Assembly: GCA_907165135.1 (NCBI GenBank) | Contig: OU015570.1 | Coordinates: 372,001 to 436,000 of the forward strand | DNA: 64,000 nucleotides | Source: Oikopleura dioica | Taxonomy: Eukaryota > Chordata > Appendicularia > Copelata > Oikopleuridae | Direction of reading: 5' to 3' | Shown here: one piece after another, positions 10,660 through 20,190 of the stretch | Layout of the letters: each line of letters opens with the position of its first letter | Numbering within the stretch: position 1 is the first letter of the stretch | Position numbers and translations under genes: made by a program | The notes under the pieces: model-generated | Told to the model about the DNA's origin: nothing | Seen by the model: only the letters and a program-made list of their open reading frames with translations | Database searches by the model: none

Positions 10660-11587
10660 CCATGGGTGAAATTCTCGAGCTGTGGCGGAAAATGGGCGCC
10701 AAGGAATTCGCGAAAACAGTAACACATCCAAAAGTAGCAAAGTTGAAAGGTAAAGAAGTGCGCCAAGTGGTCAAGAGATCGGGAGCGAGCGCGGAAAAGC
10801 GAAAGCTACAGCTTGAAAAAATGCACCAGAGGAAATTTCATCGAAGAAAATGCTGCCTAAGTTAAGGCAAGTCGTAGAAGGTAGGTCGAGATTGAGGACA
10901 CCTGGTTCTCTGTAGAAAACCTGAGCGGGCTCAAATAAAAGATCATAGCTGCTACAGTAGACTAACAAAAGTATTCAGTTCCTAATCGCTCAAAAATGAC
11001 GGATCCTCGATTAAACCCTGAGCTCGGTGAATTCAACCACACCGCCTTCGACAAAAGATTCGCCTTCATCGCGGACATAGAAGAAAAGAGCATTTTAAAA
11101 AAGAGCTGAAAAATTGTGAAAAACGCGGACATCAAGCAAAATATGCGCAATCTTGTCAACAGGTAATCGAATCATTATTTTCTTGACTTGGCAACCTTCG
11201 CAGAAACATGAGTCAGAGTCCCGGAATAACGTTGATGAAAAGCCGCGTAGCTTCTTTTCGCCTAAATTGCCATCCTATTGAAAAACCTACAGAACACTGA
11301 CTCAGGACCTGTTTTTTTACAGAGGTTGCCAACCCAAACTCTTTTTGAAAGTTTTTTCTTTATTGAACCCTTATTTTAGGATCGAGCAAAAAGCAAATGC
11401 CCGCCGAAAAAGGATGGAAATTCGACAAAAAGAAAGCGAGTGGAAAAAAGAAGAAAGAGAAAAGCAAAAAGATGGCAAAGCAGCTTTTTATCGGCTTACT
11501 TTAGCAGCTTTTTATATATTTTATATTTTTTGTAAATTTGGGGGTTCCATTTTTGTTTTTCGAAGTCACCAGATAGAAATAAACTGA
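10656..11587 (+). CDS. RRP36: RRP36 homologue, three exons, two homopolymer frameshifts
   Basis: Resembles RRP36, a nucleolar factor for early 18S rRNA processing. Exon 1 (10656-10880) reads MGEILELWRKMGAKEF and, after a one-base frame change at a six-A run (10816-10821), KKMLPKLRQVVE. Intron 1 (10881-10978) is GTAGGT...TTCAG with an upstream CTAAC, a plausible branch point. Exon 2 (10979-11162) reads KMTDPRLNPELGEFNHTAFDK, the hallmark DPR-F/L...GE(F/Y)-N block, then IADIEEK. A second shift occurs at another six-A run (11097-11102) before KELKNCEKRG. A donor (GTAATC) follows at 11163 and a TTTTAG acceptor at 11379. The last exon reads ESEWKKEEREKQKDGKAAFYR, like the EER...G..PYFLKK region, then loses similarity, so the C-terminus may be wrong or decayed. 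It overlaps the LTN1-like stop by four bases. Confidence 0.75.
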
Positions 11588-11700
11588 TGTTCTTGATATA
11601 TGGCCGGGCGGCGTTGCCTAATGCTACTCTAGTAGTTTATGCCTAATCATAGTCGAACACGATTTACCATCATTCTCAGAGCTGACTGACCGAGTCAATT
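11575..11700 (+). repeat. SINE-like repeat with GGCCGGGCGGCGTTGCC head
   Basis: TATGGCCGGGCGGCGTTGCC, then ATGCTACTCTAGTAGTTTATGCC and ATCATAGTCGAACACG, recurs with similar spacing at 62835-62910 (TTTGGCCGGGCGGCGTTGCC...ATGGTCAAACACG). The start could be read as an RNA polymerase III A-box-like segment, with a weak B-box-like GTCGAACAC about 50 nt later. It also looks superficially like the 5' (Alu) domain of SRP RNA. Copy number elsewhere is unknown. Confidence 0.45.
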
Positions 11701-11802
11701 TGTTATGTAATAGCTCCGCTGCGGAGGACTTTTTTTACTCGGGAAAAGAAATTAAAAATCATTTTTGAAGAAAGACTCCGAAAAATTCAAATTTTCGCTT
11801 AA

Positions 11803-12233
11803 CTTCTCAAGGCACGTGGTCCAATCATTGGACCACGGCGACTTTACCCCTGTATTTCCCGTTCTAGTAATCTGTTTGACCTGAATTTTGTAATGTGAGC
11901 TGATAGGACGGAAACGAACCACTGTGTGAAGTTTCGAATGAAAACTCAAAAGTGGTGGTGTTTTGCGCCATATTTCTCTTTCGCTCTCTGGTGGAAAATC
12001 GAAACGGATTTTTCGATTTACAATAGTAAATTATTATAGAAGAGAGTTCAAGCTCTCTAACAATATATTTATAATCTTTTTACTTAACGGAAACGTCAAT
12101 TAGAGCCAAAAGTCCTGAGCGCTATTTTTCACACTATGAATTTGGCGCGCCGCGCGGGCTGGATAATGCATTGTGGTCCAATTATTGGACCACGTGTTTT
12201 GAGGGTATAGTAGCGCGCCCGTGTTTTGAGAAG
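11803..12233 (+). mobile_element. TTAA-flanked MITE, family CTTCTCAA, copy 1
   Basis: Flanked by TTAA on both sides. The TIRs start CTTCTCAA and lead to a subterminal palindrome GTGGTCCAATNATTGGACCAC at both ends. A near-identical inverted copy is at 37404-37837 and a decayed fragment at 32845-32985. Length 431 bp, no coding capacity. TTAA duplication is typical of piggyBac-type transposition, although the terminal bases are not the usual CCC. Confidence 0.9.
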
Positions 12234-12392
12234 TTAAGAAATTTTTTTCCCGAAAAAAATAGAAAATTTTCATTTTCTATAAAAAGCTTCCAAAAAGTAA
12301 TTTTACAGTCAAAAACTTACTAAAAACTGTTTTTTAAGGGTCTTGACTTAAGAAAAAGAGTAAGTCAGGCCAAAAAAAAATTCATAAATTAA

Positions 12393-13029
12393 GGGACCAC
12401 CCGCAGCGAGCTCGCGCCGCTTTTCACGAGCCCAGAACTTTTTCTTACCTTCTTCAAATTTAATGAAAATCACTACATCTAGTGCAGATTTTTCTTCTCT
12501 TTCATCTCCAATTCGAATTTTTCATATCATAATTTATGAACTCAGGAGAGAAAAATGATGCTCAACTTCAAAAGGCATCAGCTCCTAAAATACTTGTCAC
12601 TTGAAGTTTAAAATACCCTCATCAAAAAGCGCATTCAATTTTGACCAGGTCTACGTTCGCGTGGTCTTCAAATTTTGTTTGTATACGATCGTAATCAGGG
12701 GATTTATCAAGGAACAACCTTCGCGCGGCGGGGAATTTGCACTATTTTCGAATGTACACCAGGTGTACTACACCTGGTCAAAATTGAATGCGCTTTTTGA
12801 TGAGGGTATTTTTAACTTCAAGTGACAAGTATTTTAGGAGCTGATGCCTTTTGAAGTTGAGCATCATTTTTCTCTCTCCTGAGTTCATAAATTATGATTT
12901 GAAAAATTCGAATTGAAGATAAAAGAGGAGAAAAATCTTCACTAGATCTGTTATTTTTATTAAATTTTAGGAAGGTAGGAAAAGTTCTGGGCTCGCGAAA
13001 AGCGGCGCTAGCTCGCTGCGGGTGGTCCC
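12393..13029. mobile_element. long foldback element, TTAA-type, family GGGACCACCC
   Basis: Arms of about 270 bp are inverted copies of each other: GGGACCACCCGCAGCGAG at the left and its complement at the right. They surround a ~100-bp centre that includes a short palindrome (TACACCAGGTGTA). The left flank is TTAA and the right is CTAA (one mismatch). The frame at 12601-12825 lies inside and is an artefact of the palindrome. Non-autonomous. Confidence 0.88.
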
Positions 13030-13034
13030 CTAAG

Positions 13035-13580
13035 AGATAAAATTGAAAAAATTATCAATAAAAACCATAACAAAACTAAAAACGTGAAGAATATAAATTG
13101 AAACATCGGCTGGAGGTGGGCGGGGTTGGGGACGAAACTAAGATTGATCAACTCAGACTTCCCAGCCTTTGTCAAGCCCCTTAAATTTAATAATCACGAA
13201 ACGGGGCTGAGACGGCCCAAAGGGCCGTCAAGCCCATTAAATTTAAAAATCACGGACTTAACAAAATGTTCATTGTATTATATTATTTTCTTTATTTATT
13301 GGTCTTCCAGCAAAGTGGATCTTCCATTGAAGGAGTCCTCCGGAACAGAAGGGTCCTCCAAGGTCACGTGGTCAAAAAGTGACCGGAAAATTCTTGATGT
13401 TAGACTTTATGCCAGTGATTATTGGTCTTCCAGCAAAAAGGTCTTCCAGTAGAATGGGTCCTCCACGGGCCACGTCAGAGGTCACGTGGTCGAAAAACCT
13501 AATTGATAAAGGTTATCATAGGTTCAACCTTCGGTCTTAGTCTTGTGGTCGGAGGACCTTTCTGTGAGAACCCAGTCAAA
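13035..13580. repeat. dispersed repeat region (GACGGCCC palindrome and GGTCTTCCAG motifs)
   Basis: 13130-13260 contains units related to the 60-bp minisatellite at 17.6 kb (GACGGCCCAAAGGGCCGTC flanked by ATTTAAA.AATCACG). 13300-13560 contains three spaced GGTCTTCCAG(C/T) motifs and two GGTCACGTGGTC motifs. Related sequence, GTGGGNGGGGTTGGGG with ATAAAAACCATAA nearby, recurs at ~32480 (inverted) and ~63390. No gene. Confidence 0.6.
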
Positions 13581-13689
13581 CTCACTCCGCCTACGCAATT
13601 CGTTTGGACAAAATTAGCATTGTAAAATGTCCAAACGATTTGATCGCCTAGGGGGTCGGTCAGTCAGGAATGATAATCGCGGTAGTTTA

Positions 13690-13900
13690 CAGTTGATTGT
13701 ATTTGTTGAGTGTATCAAAGGGTGAGGTGTATCAAAAGGCGTCTCTTTTCGAGTGTCTCAGTTTTAGAGTGTCAAAAGTCAGAGTGTCAAGAATCAGAGT
13801 GTTGAGGTGTGCCGAGGATTCGCGGAGAGGGTCGTTTACGATATTTGCTCGTGTGCGCCGATGCGCCGGCATAAGTCCGTATTCAGCATTTCCGACAATC
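13690..13900. repeat. GAGTGTCAAGAATCAGAGTG repeat block, copy 1
   Basis: Tandem GAGTGTC(A)-type units are followed by GTGCCGAGGA(T/C)TCGCGGA and TTTACGA.ATTTGCTCG. The same block is found inside the element at 62565-63230. The open frame over it (13697-14035) has no recognisable domain. Confidence 0.6.
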
Positions 13901-14221
13901 TCTTCAGTCACAATCATAGTCCGTCATGAATATTATATTCTGCTTGAAAAAATCGTCGTCAAATTCCTCGAGCCTGGGATCACAGTAGAATCGTTCGAAT
14001 TCATCGAAGAATTGAAACTTGTACGGAACAAGTGATTTCTCGTGCTCGATTTCATATTTGATTTTGAAGTTTCGTGCAGCTTGACGTAAATTTCTTTTAG
14101 CCGATCCTCCAAAAATGATATCTTTGATTTCCGTGTCAGTAATTTGTCCTTTCAATCTGTGCGCAAGTTCTCTTGTCGCTATCGGGTTCAATTGCAATTC
14201 ACTTTTTCGGTATTCGTAATA

Positions 14222-14618
14222 CAGTTTTTATGGAATTTTTGGACATCAAATTTTTGGACCTTTTTGCAATTTTAAGGGGTTTTCTTGGGACACTTTTCAG
14301 AGGTGCCTGTATCAAATTTTTGGACATTTTCTGCGCCAAAATTTCAAATTTTCTGTTTTTCTGCCAGATATGACGTTTTTTTCTCATCAAAAATCATACT
14401 TTTTATTTGAGAAAGATAAGATTGAAGCTTGATCTCGTACCCCTAAAACATTTTTTGTCTTTCGAAGAAGAATGATGCAGAGCATGATGGAGATTTTCCT
14501 CAAAAAATTTTTTAACAGATTTGGATGGGACATTTTTGTCGGCAGCGTGTATCAAATTTTTGGACATTTTTACGAAAATCTTGGGACAAAAAATGTCCAA
14601 AAATTCCATAATTAACTG
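14222..14618. mobile_element. CAGTT-type MITE, TA-flanked (397 bp)
   Basis: TIRs CAGTTTTTATGGAATTTTTG / CAGTTAATTATGGAATTTTT (seen inverted at the right), each bordered by TA. Inner copies of TTTTTGGACATTTTT occur several times. A close relative lies at 60975-61373 and a partial one at 6684-6913. TA duplication and ~400-bp size fit Tc1/mariner-type MITEs. The open frames over it on both strands are spurious. Confidence 0.88.
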
Positions 14619-14639
14619 TATATCCAATACTTAAAACAT

Positions 14640-15160
14640 CCATATGACTTTGTCAAGAAACTTTTAATTTTACACATGATATCGAGAGAAAATCGGCAAA
14701 TTTTTCGGACTGCCAGAATAACGAGTATTTCGCGTAATTCCTGAAAAAATAGCTCGTAATTCCCGCAGTCGACTGTAGTCAAAATGTTAAAATAATTAAA
14801 ACCATTAATTTAGGGTGCCAGCAAGGAATTTCTCAATCAAATTCAGATCTTGCATAAAATCACTAATTTATTGAGCGCGCGACGGGCCAAAGCCCTTACG
14901 CGTGCATTTTCTGGTAGAGAACTCATTGGGTTTGCGGGGCTCAACTCTCGCTCTTGTTCAGAACTCTTTCCTTGGTCATGGTTTTGTCGATTGATAGTCG
15001 ATTGGTTCCGGACCAGCCGACGCTTGGCGATTCAGTACCCCCCCCCGCCGGCTCGCATCTTCCCATTGGATTTGAACTCGCACATCTAGAGAAAGTTTGC
15101 GTTGTGCGTGCATGCTTTCCTTTTTTGTTTACAATTTCTTAAGTTTTGGCAGAATCCATT
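14640..15160. other. non-coding; carries a copy of the GGTAGAGAACTCATT core at 14870-14935
   Basis: GAGCGCGCGACGGGCCAAAG, then CCCTTACGCGTGCATTTTC and TGGTAGAGAACTCATTGG. The same core (AATGAGTTCTCTACCA with a GC stem-loop) is found at 16200-16255, 41880-41920 and 47420-47480. No other feature is visible. Confidence 0.5.
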
Positions 15161-15235
15161 TTGTCCCAAAATTTCAGCCCTCTATCTCACCGGGATTACG
15201 ATGCTGATTTTTCGCGCGCTGGCCCTAGTCATAAG
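15160..15235 (-). repeat. solo end related to the TAGGGCC family
   Basis: Read on the minus strand it begins TAGGGCCAGCGCGCGAAAAA and continues with a GAGGGCTGAAATTTTGGGAC-like segment. This parallels the end of the complete element at 61664-62330 (TAGGGCCGACGCGCAAAAAT ... GAGCTGAAACTTCGGGAC). The other end is not found. Confidence 0.6.
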
Positions 15236-15683
15236 CGCGGTAAAAAGATCCACGATTGTAAGTTTTTGAAAATTCGCTCTGTTTAGCCTTCCCTAGCCTT
15301 GCGATTTTATCGCCCGATTTCGAGCCGTGTTCTCCCGTAAACCAAATATATCATAAAATATGATTAATATTATTTGATTCAATATAAATGCTTGTTATTT
15401 TTTTTGTCCTTAAATAGTCATAAAATTGTCGCCGCTTTCAAACGAGTTTTTTCCAGCACTTATTTGTCAACAATTACGAGTCTGTCAAATAAATGTCAAC
15501 CTCGCTGCAGGAATTATGTACAGGAGCTATGGAAATCCGGGATGGTGTGTTCTTCTTCTTAAAAACTTAAAGATGATGGAATAATTTCAGGCAGGCATCA
15601 TCTTCAGATATTTGGAGAAAAAAGACCATCGATTTGTATCAATCTTTTTTCATTATTGGTGCAAGTAAAGTATATAATAACAT

Positions 15684-16750
15684 AGGTCATCCCCTTGTTA
15701 CCAGGATAAACGTCGGCGAAAATCTGAATTTAGCAGGATAGACCCGTGGCAAACGAGCCCCCACGTTAGCAGCATAAACTTTGGCAAAAGGGGTCATTGT
15801 TAGCAGGGTAAACTTGGGGGTAAAACCTGAAAATGGCAACAAGGGCAACAAAGGCAACAAGGGCAACAAGGGCAACATGTTGCCCTTGTTGCCATTTTCA
15901 GGTTTTGAGGACTTGGGCCGATTTTGAATTGTCTGTTGTTGTTGTTTTAGGAGCGCGTCTCTAGATTTGTTTTGAATTAATTTTCTTGCGTTATTTTTGG
16001 CTCAGTCAGGATAATGCAAGCAGGGGAGCAACAGCAAATACGAGTTTACAACGCTGTTTGTAAAATGAAACTAGATAATTGATCAAAATTTATAAATTTC
16101 TAATCAAATAATTAGCCATTTCGTCTGCTTCATGTACGTTCATCGCAAAAATATCAACATATAGAACAAGAAAATCCAAAAGAAATTAACAACGCTGTTG
16201 AGCACGCTGCGGGCCTGCGGCCCTTGCGCGCAAAATCTGGTAGAGAACTCATTTTTGCAGGAGGCCAACTTTCTCTACTTTCCCGCCTCCATCTCTTGAA
16301 GATGTTGTTTTCCTAAGCGAAGGAATGTTGCCCTTGTTGCCCTTGTTGCCATTTTCAGGTTTTGGAGACTTGAAGCTGTTTTTCAGATGCCCTTGTTGCC
16401 CTCGTTGCCCTATGTTGCCTTTGTTGCCCTTGTTGCCCTTGTTGCCATTTTCAGGTTTTTCGAACTTGGGCACCAAGTTAACAGGGTTGAATGAATCACC
16501 ATTGCTCTGCCTCACGGAGCGGGTTCGAATGGCGCGCAAATGGGTTTTGATTTCCGCCGCTGATTTCACGCTGGAGGCGCTCACTTATGATTCACCTACC
16601 CTGTTAATTGAGTGCCAAAGTTTACCCTGCTAACAATGACCCATTTTGCCAAAGTTTATGCTACTAACGTGGGGGCTCGTTTGCCAGGGGTCTATCCCGC
16701 TAAATTCAGATTTTCGCCAACGTTTATCCTGGTAACAAGGGGATGACCTA
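15684..16750. mobile_element. ~1.07-kb TIR element with nested CCTGAAAATGGCAAC arrays
   Basis: Outer TIRs of ~110 bp: ACATAGGTCATCCCCTTGTT, then ACCAGGATAAACGTCGGCG, are repeated inverted at the right, ending at AACATAGGTC complement before TATAGGGTCC. The inner element (15828-16458) has ends CCTGAAAATGGCAACAAGGG built from tandem GGCAACAAG 9-mers. A 75-bp perfect mini-palindrome of the same motif lies at 15828-15902, and more CTTGTTGCC arrays at 16326-16455. A GC-rich core with GGTAGAGAACTCATT lies at 16200-16255. No transposase. Open frames here are products of the tandem motif. Confidence 0.8.
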
Positions 16751-16754
16751 TGTT

Positions 16755-17495
16755 ATAGGGTCCACGCTCAAAAAATAAAACTTTTGAAATATTGCTTTTG
16801 AGGTCTTTTCATCAATATGAAAGATGTAGATCTCGAACAATTGAGAAAAAAAAGCTTAATTTTAACCCGATATGAAAAAAGGTTGAGGAGTTACGAAGAA
16901 AAAACACCCAGAAAACCATAAAGATCGGCTCTTAAAAATTTAAAATTAACACAGGGGAAATCGTGGCCCTTTTTTAACGCTAGATCGACCATTATATTTT
17001 TGGAGAATGAAGTTCTTCGCCAGTAATCCCAGATTCAGGAAATGGTCGAGGTAAGGATTTGGTCGCGGTATGGATTTTGGTCGAGGTAAGGAAAATTTTT
17101 AGAAAATATTTTCAAAAACAAGAAATGAGAGTCTTGACAAAAATACGCCTTACTCTACCCCCCACTCAGCATATAATTTTGAACAATAACTTTTTTTTTT
17201 TTGATTTATCTTGACTTTACTTGAGTTTTCCTTCTCTTTTTTTTTTTGAAATGTTGCGCTTGCACCTGATTGGCGCAGCCGACTTTAGCAACGATAACTC
17301 ATTTCATCATTTTTTCAAAGAAGAGTTAAATTGAAAAAGTGAAAAAGAAGAAGAAAGAATGAACGAAAACTTTCAAAAAAGGAAATTGCTAGTTTTAATG
17401 CTTTAATCTACGACTTTAATCTTTTATACTGATGATTTCAAAAAAAATTTCGCGGGCCTGGAAATCGTCAAAAAACTTCTTGTCTAGTTTTGAAG
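16755..17495. other. TAGGGTCC-type solo end and decayed CCAGGTAAGGA relic; no gene
   Basis: TAGGGTCCACGCTCAAAAA at ~16757 matches sequences at ~54624 and ~62340. At 17041-17095 the motif GGTCGAGGTAAGGA(T) occurs with two near-copies, a diverged version of the GGTCCAGGTAAGGA arrays of the element at 43701-45500. The rest is T/A-rich. Confidence 0.55.
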
Positions 17496-17572
17496 AGCCG
17501 TGCCGTGCCGTGCCGCTCCATTCAGTGAATTTCAGTTTGGACACGGCACGGTGCCGCGGCACTGGGGTTAGG
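17496..17572. repeat. mini inverted repeat of GTGCCGTGCCG motif
   Basis: Three tandem GTGCC units (17504-17520) face inverted CACGGCACGG and CCGCGGCAC about 30 bases away. It resembles the short-motif TIR elements elsewhere but is only ~75 bp. Confidence 0.5.
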
Positions 17573-17579
17573 CTTAGGT

Positions 17580-18250
17580 GCAGCCCCGTTCCTTGATTTT
17601 TAAATTTAAGGGCTTGACGGCCCTTCGGGCCGTTTCAGCCCCGTTCCTTGATTTTTAAATTTAAGGGGCTTGACGGCCCTTCGGGCCGTTTCAGCCCCGT
17701 TCCCTGATTTTTAAATTTAAGGGGCTTGACTGCCCTTCGGGCCGTTTCAGCCACGTTCCATGATCCTTTTAATTTAAGGGGCCTGACGGCCCTTTGGGCC
17801 GCTTCAGCCCCGTTCCTTGAATTATTTATTTTTTTGGCTTGACGGCTCTTCGGGCCGTTTCCGCCCCGCTCCTTAATTTTTGAATTGAAGGGGCTTGACG
17901 GCCCGTCGGGCCGTTACAGCCCCGTTTCTTGATTTTTAAATTTAAGGGCTTAACGGCCCTACGGGCCGCTTCAGTCCCGAACCTTGATTCTTTTAATTTT
18001 AGGGCTTTACGGCCCTTCGGGCCGCTTCAGCCCCGTTCCTTGATCCTTTTTATTTTAGGGGCCTGACGGCCCTTCTGGCCGCTTCAGCCCCGTTCCTTGA
18101 TCACTTTTATTTAAGGAGCCTGACGGCTCTTCGGGCCGCTTCAGCCCCGTTCCTTGATTTATGAATTTCAGGGGCTTGACGGCTCTTCGGGCCGTTTCCG
18201 CCCCGTTTCTTGATTTTTGAATTTAAGGGCTTGACGGCCCTACGGGCGGG
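17580..18250 (+). repeat. ~60-bp minisatellite with GACGGCCCTTCGGGCCGT hairpin, main array
   Basis: About eleven units of roughly 60 bp: an AT-rich half (CCTTGATTTTTAAATTTAAG), GGGGCTTGACGG, CCCTTCGGGCCG and TTTCAGCCCCGTT. Each unit has a 7-bp stem (ACGGCCC/GGGCCGT) around a TTC loop. Units differ by single substitutions and by compensating changes in the stem. Further short arrays lie at 18728-18985, and corresponding arrays at 21085-21632, 22105-22370, 24465-25012 and 25485-25750. Related units occur at 13190-13260 and 46618-46800. Confidence 0.92.
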
Positions 18251-18251
18251 A

Positions 18252-18726
18252 AAACCTGAAATTGTCAACAAGGCCATCAAGGCCATCACGGCCATCAGGG
18301 CCATCGAGGCCATCAAGACATTTTTGAAGTCAACAAAAGTCCCCATAACCTGAATTTGTTAACGAGGCCATCAAGGCCATCAATTCTAGAAAGTTGCTTC
18401 TGGGGTTTCCTATAAGACAGGCGCGGAGCGCACACCCGCTTTATCTGCTTTCTGATCGTCGATTTTTGCTTCAGAAGTACTAAAATTGATCGGCTTCCTA
18501 AGCAGTGTCTTTTTCAGCAGCGGAAGCAATTTTTCATTCAAATTTTGAGTTAATAATTCAGCTACGGAGTTTAATCTGAAAACAAGAACGTTTCTAGAAC
18601 CATGCTTATAAAAACAATAACAACCAAATCTACAAAACTTCTGAAAACCTGAAATTGGGAATTGATGGCCTTGATGGCCATGCTGGCCGTGATGGCCTTG
18701 ATGGCCTTGTTGACAATTTCAGGTTC
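18252..18726. mobile_element. TIR element with GGCCATCAA 9-mer arrays (copies also at 21632-22107 and 25013-25487)
   Basis: The left end AACCTGAAATTGTCAACAAG runs into tandem GGCCATC(A/G)(A/C/G) 9-mers. The right end is the mirror image, ending ...CAATTTCAGGTT. The interior has CTATAAGACAGGCGCGGAGC followed by GCACACCCGC, a GC core shared with the element at 45848-46113. It is inserted within minisatellite sequence, which resumes on both sides. It is present in all three tandem copies, so it predates the duplication. Confidence 0.85.
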
Positions 18727-18987
18727 GCCCCTACGGGCCGCTTCAGCCCCGTACCTCGATTCTTTTTATTTTAAGGGCTTGACGGCGTTCGGTCCGCTTC
18801 AGCCCCGTTCCTTGATCCTTTTTATTTTAGGGGCCTGACGGCCCTTCGGGCCGCTTCAGCCCCGTTCCTTGAATTATTAATTTTTTTGGCTTGACGGCTC
18901 TTCGGGCCGCTTCAGCCCCGTTCCTTTATTTTTGAATTTAAGGGGCTTGATGGCCCTTCGGGGCGCTTCGGCCTCGTTCCCGGATTT

Positions 18988-19811
18988 TTTAAAATAAACC
19001 GCTTGTCCGACGTTTGCGAGCTCTGGGCCTGTTTCTTCTTTACGCGACGGATGTGCTCTACAATATTGACTGCGGATTGCAGCGGCTTCTCACGCAGAAA
19101 AAAATGATCGCCCAGAAGTGACTCGGATCTTGAAAATCTCACTTCTCTGTCGAATGAGGCCCTTCTTTCCAGCTGACCAGGCCTGATGCTAAGATCTGAT
19201 GAGGAGTGTTTTAATGAATCGTGCATTGAAAGAAGTCAAAGAAGTCAAAGAGCGAGTATGCGCTTCGCGCCTGATTTTAGGAAATTCAAGGAGTGGTTAA
19301 AAACATCTGGTTTGCTTCTAGAATGTTGCCGTTGTTGCCCAACTCAGGTTATTCGAAAATATAGATTATTTTTATTCGGCCCTGTTGCCGTTGTTGCCGT
19401 TGTTGCCGTGGTTGCCTAACTCAGGTTGTTCGGGATAAACTGTCGCTCCACTGTCGTGGTTCTTGGTTCGAGTTGATACAGAGTAATAAATAAAGTGTTT
19501 TTTTCAAAAAAGGAGTATAAAATGAAGCCTCGTCGTGTTGTGTGCGCGCTCTATTCGACTGTGAATCTTCTGTTGATGAAGGACGAGGGTTACGAATGTT
19601 CTGGTTAAAAATAGGATTAAACGGAGGCTGCTGCGCGTCGTTATGCTTTGGTGGTGGAACTGAACCGCCGGAAAGTTGATGGAATTTTGATTTTTTCTTG
19701 AATCTGTAGCAAGGATCTTCAGGGCCACGACCAACAAAGCTATGCTTCACACCAAGCTTGATCTTTTTCGATTCCGTGTTTGGCTCAAAAAGCGTCATTT
19801 CCGACAATCAT
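18988..19811 (-). CDS. gene Y, copy 1: unrecognised basic/serine-rich protein, 5' exons
   Basis: The start lies immediately after CTCAG (19812-19816) at ATG 19811, suggesting a trans-splice acceptor. Exon A reads MIVGNDAF, then EPNTESKKIKLGVKHSFVGR, GPEDPCYRFKKKSKFHQLSG and the proline/asparagine-rich GGSVPPPKHNDAQQPPFNP. A one-base T-run difference (five here, four in copy 2) shifts the frame after MIVGNDAF in this copy. After ~370 bases there is a short CCTGAGTT TIR sequence (19322-19434). Exon B (18990-19226) reads DSLKHSSSDLSIRPGQLERR and RRVKKKQAQSSQTSDKRF before running into minisatellite. There are no membrane segments. Gene X ends 380 bases upstream on the same strand, an operon-like spacing. 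Function unknown. Confidence 0.45.
19322..19434. mobile_element. CCTGAGTT / GGCAACAAC tandem-motif sequence (copies at 22703-22815 and 26080-26192)
   Basis: On the minus strand, ACCTGAGTTAGGCAACCACG with tandem GGCAACAAC units, then a spacer and a second ACCTGAGTTGGGCAACAACG in the same orientation. The 9-mer GGCAACAA(C/G) links it to the 15.8-kb element. Forty bases further on the minus strand, CAGGCGCGAAGCGCATACTC resembles the GC core of the 18.25-kb and 45.85-kb elements. It lies between gene Y exons, so it may form part of an intron. Confidence 0.65.
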
Positions 19812-20190
19812 CTGAGATAGGCGAGTTTATTCTCATTACTCTGCTCCATTTCAGGAATTTTCGTCAGAAAAACATAGATCGCTCCGGAATTACTAAGTGC
19901 ATCAATGAGCGCGCCATTTTTCGACCATTAGATGGCCCTTAATCCGCCGGAAAATTCATTCTAGACGTTTATCTTTGCATTAAAAGTGGCATAGCCGGTT
20001 TTTCTTTATCATACTTCTTTATTTAATTCAATAGATCTTTTGTACAGTCAATGACTTATAATACTAAGATAATAATCGCCAAGAGTTTGTAATTTTTCAA
20101 TGTATCTTCTTGGGAAATTGCAGCTTAATTCAAAGAGGCCGTGTTTTACATGTAAAAGTGCACAAGTAGCAAGTAAGCGCCAGCCGAATT

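Noticed and set aside
11590-11645. A genuine SRP (7SL) RNA gene
   Set aside because: Only a ~50-nt head is similar; the S domain and the 3' closing strand are not found downstream in either copy.
12601-12825. 74-codon ORF in the middle of the foldback element
   Set aside because: It reads from one arm into the other of a palindrome and mirrors itself; no coding signal.
15684-16640. Leu-Pro-rich and Gly-Asn-Lys repeat proteins
   Set aside because: They are frames through CTTGTTGCC arrays in TIR elements, present on both strands.
17580-18250. CRISPR-like regularly spaced palindromes
   Set aside because: The 'spacers' are themselves conserved AT-rich sequence, so this is a tandem minisatellite in eukaryotic DNA, not a CRISPR array.
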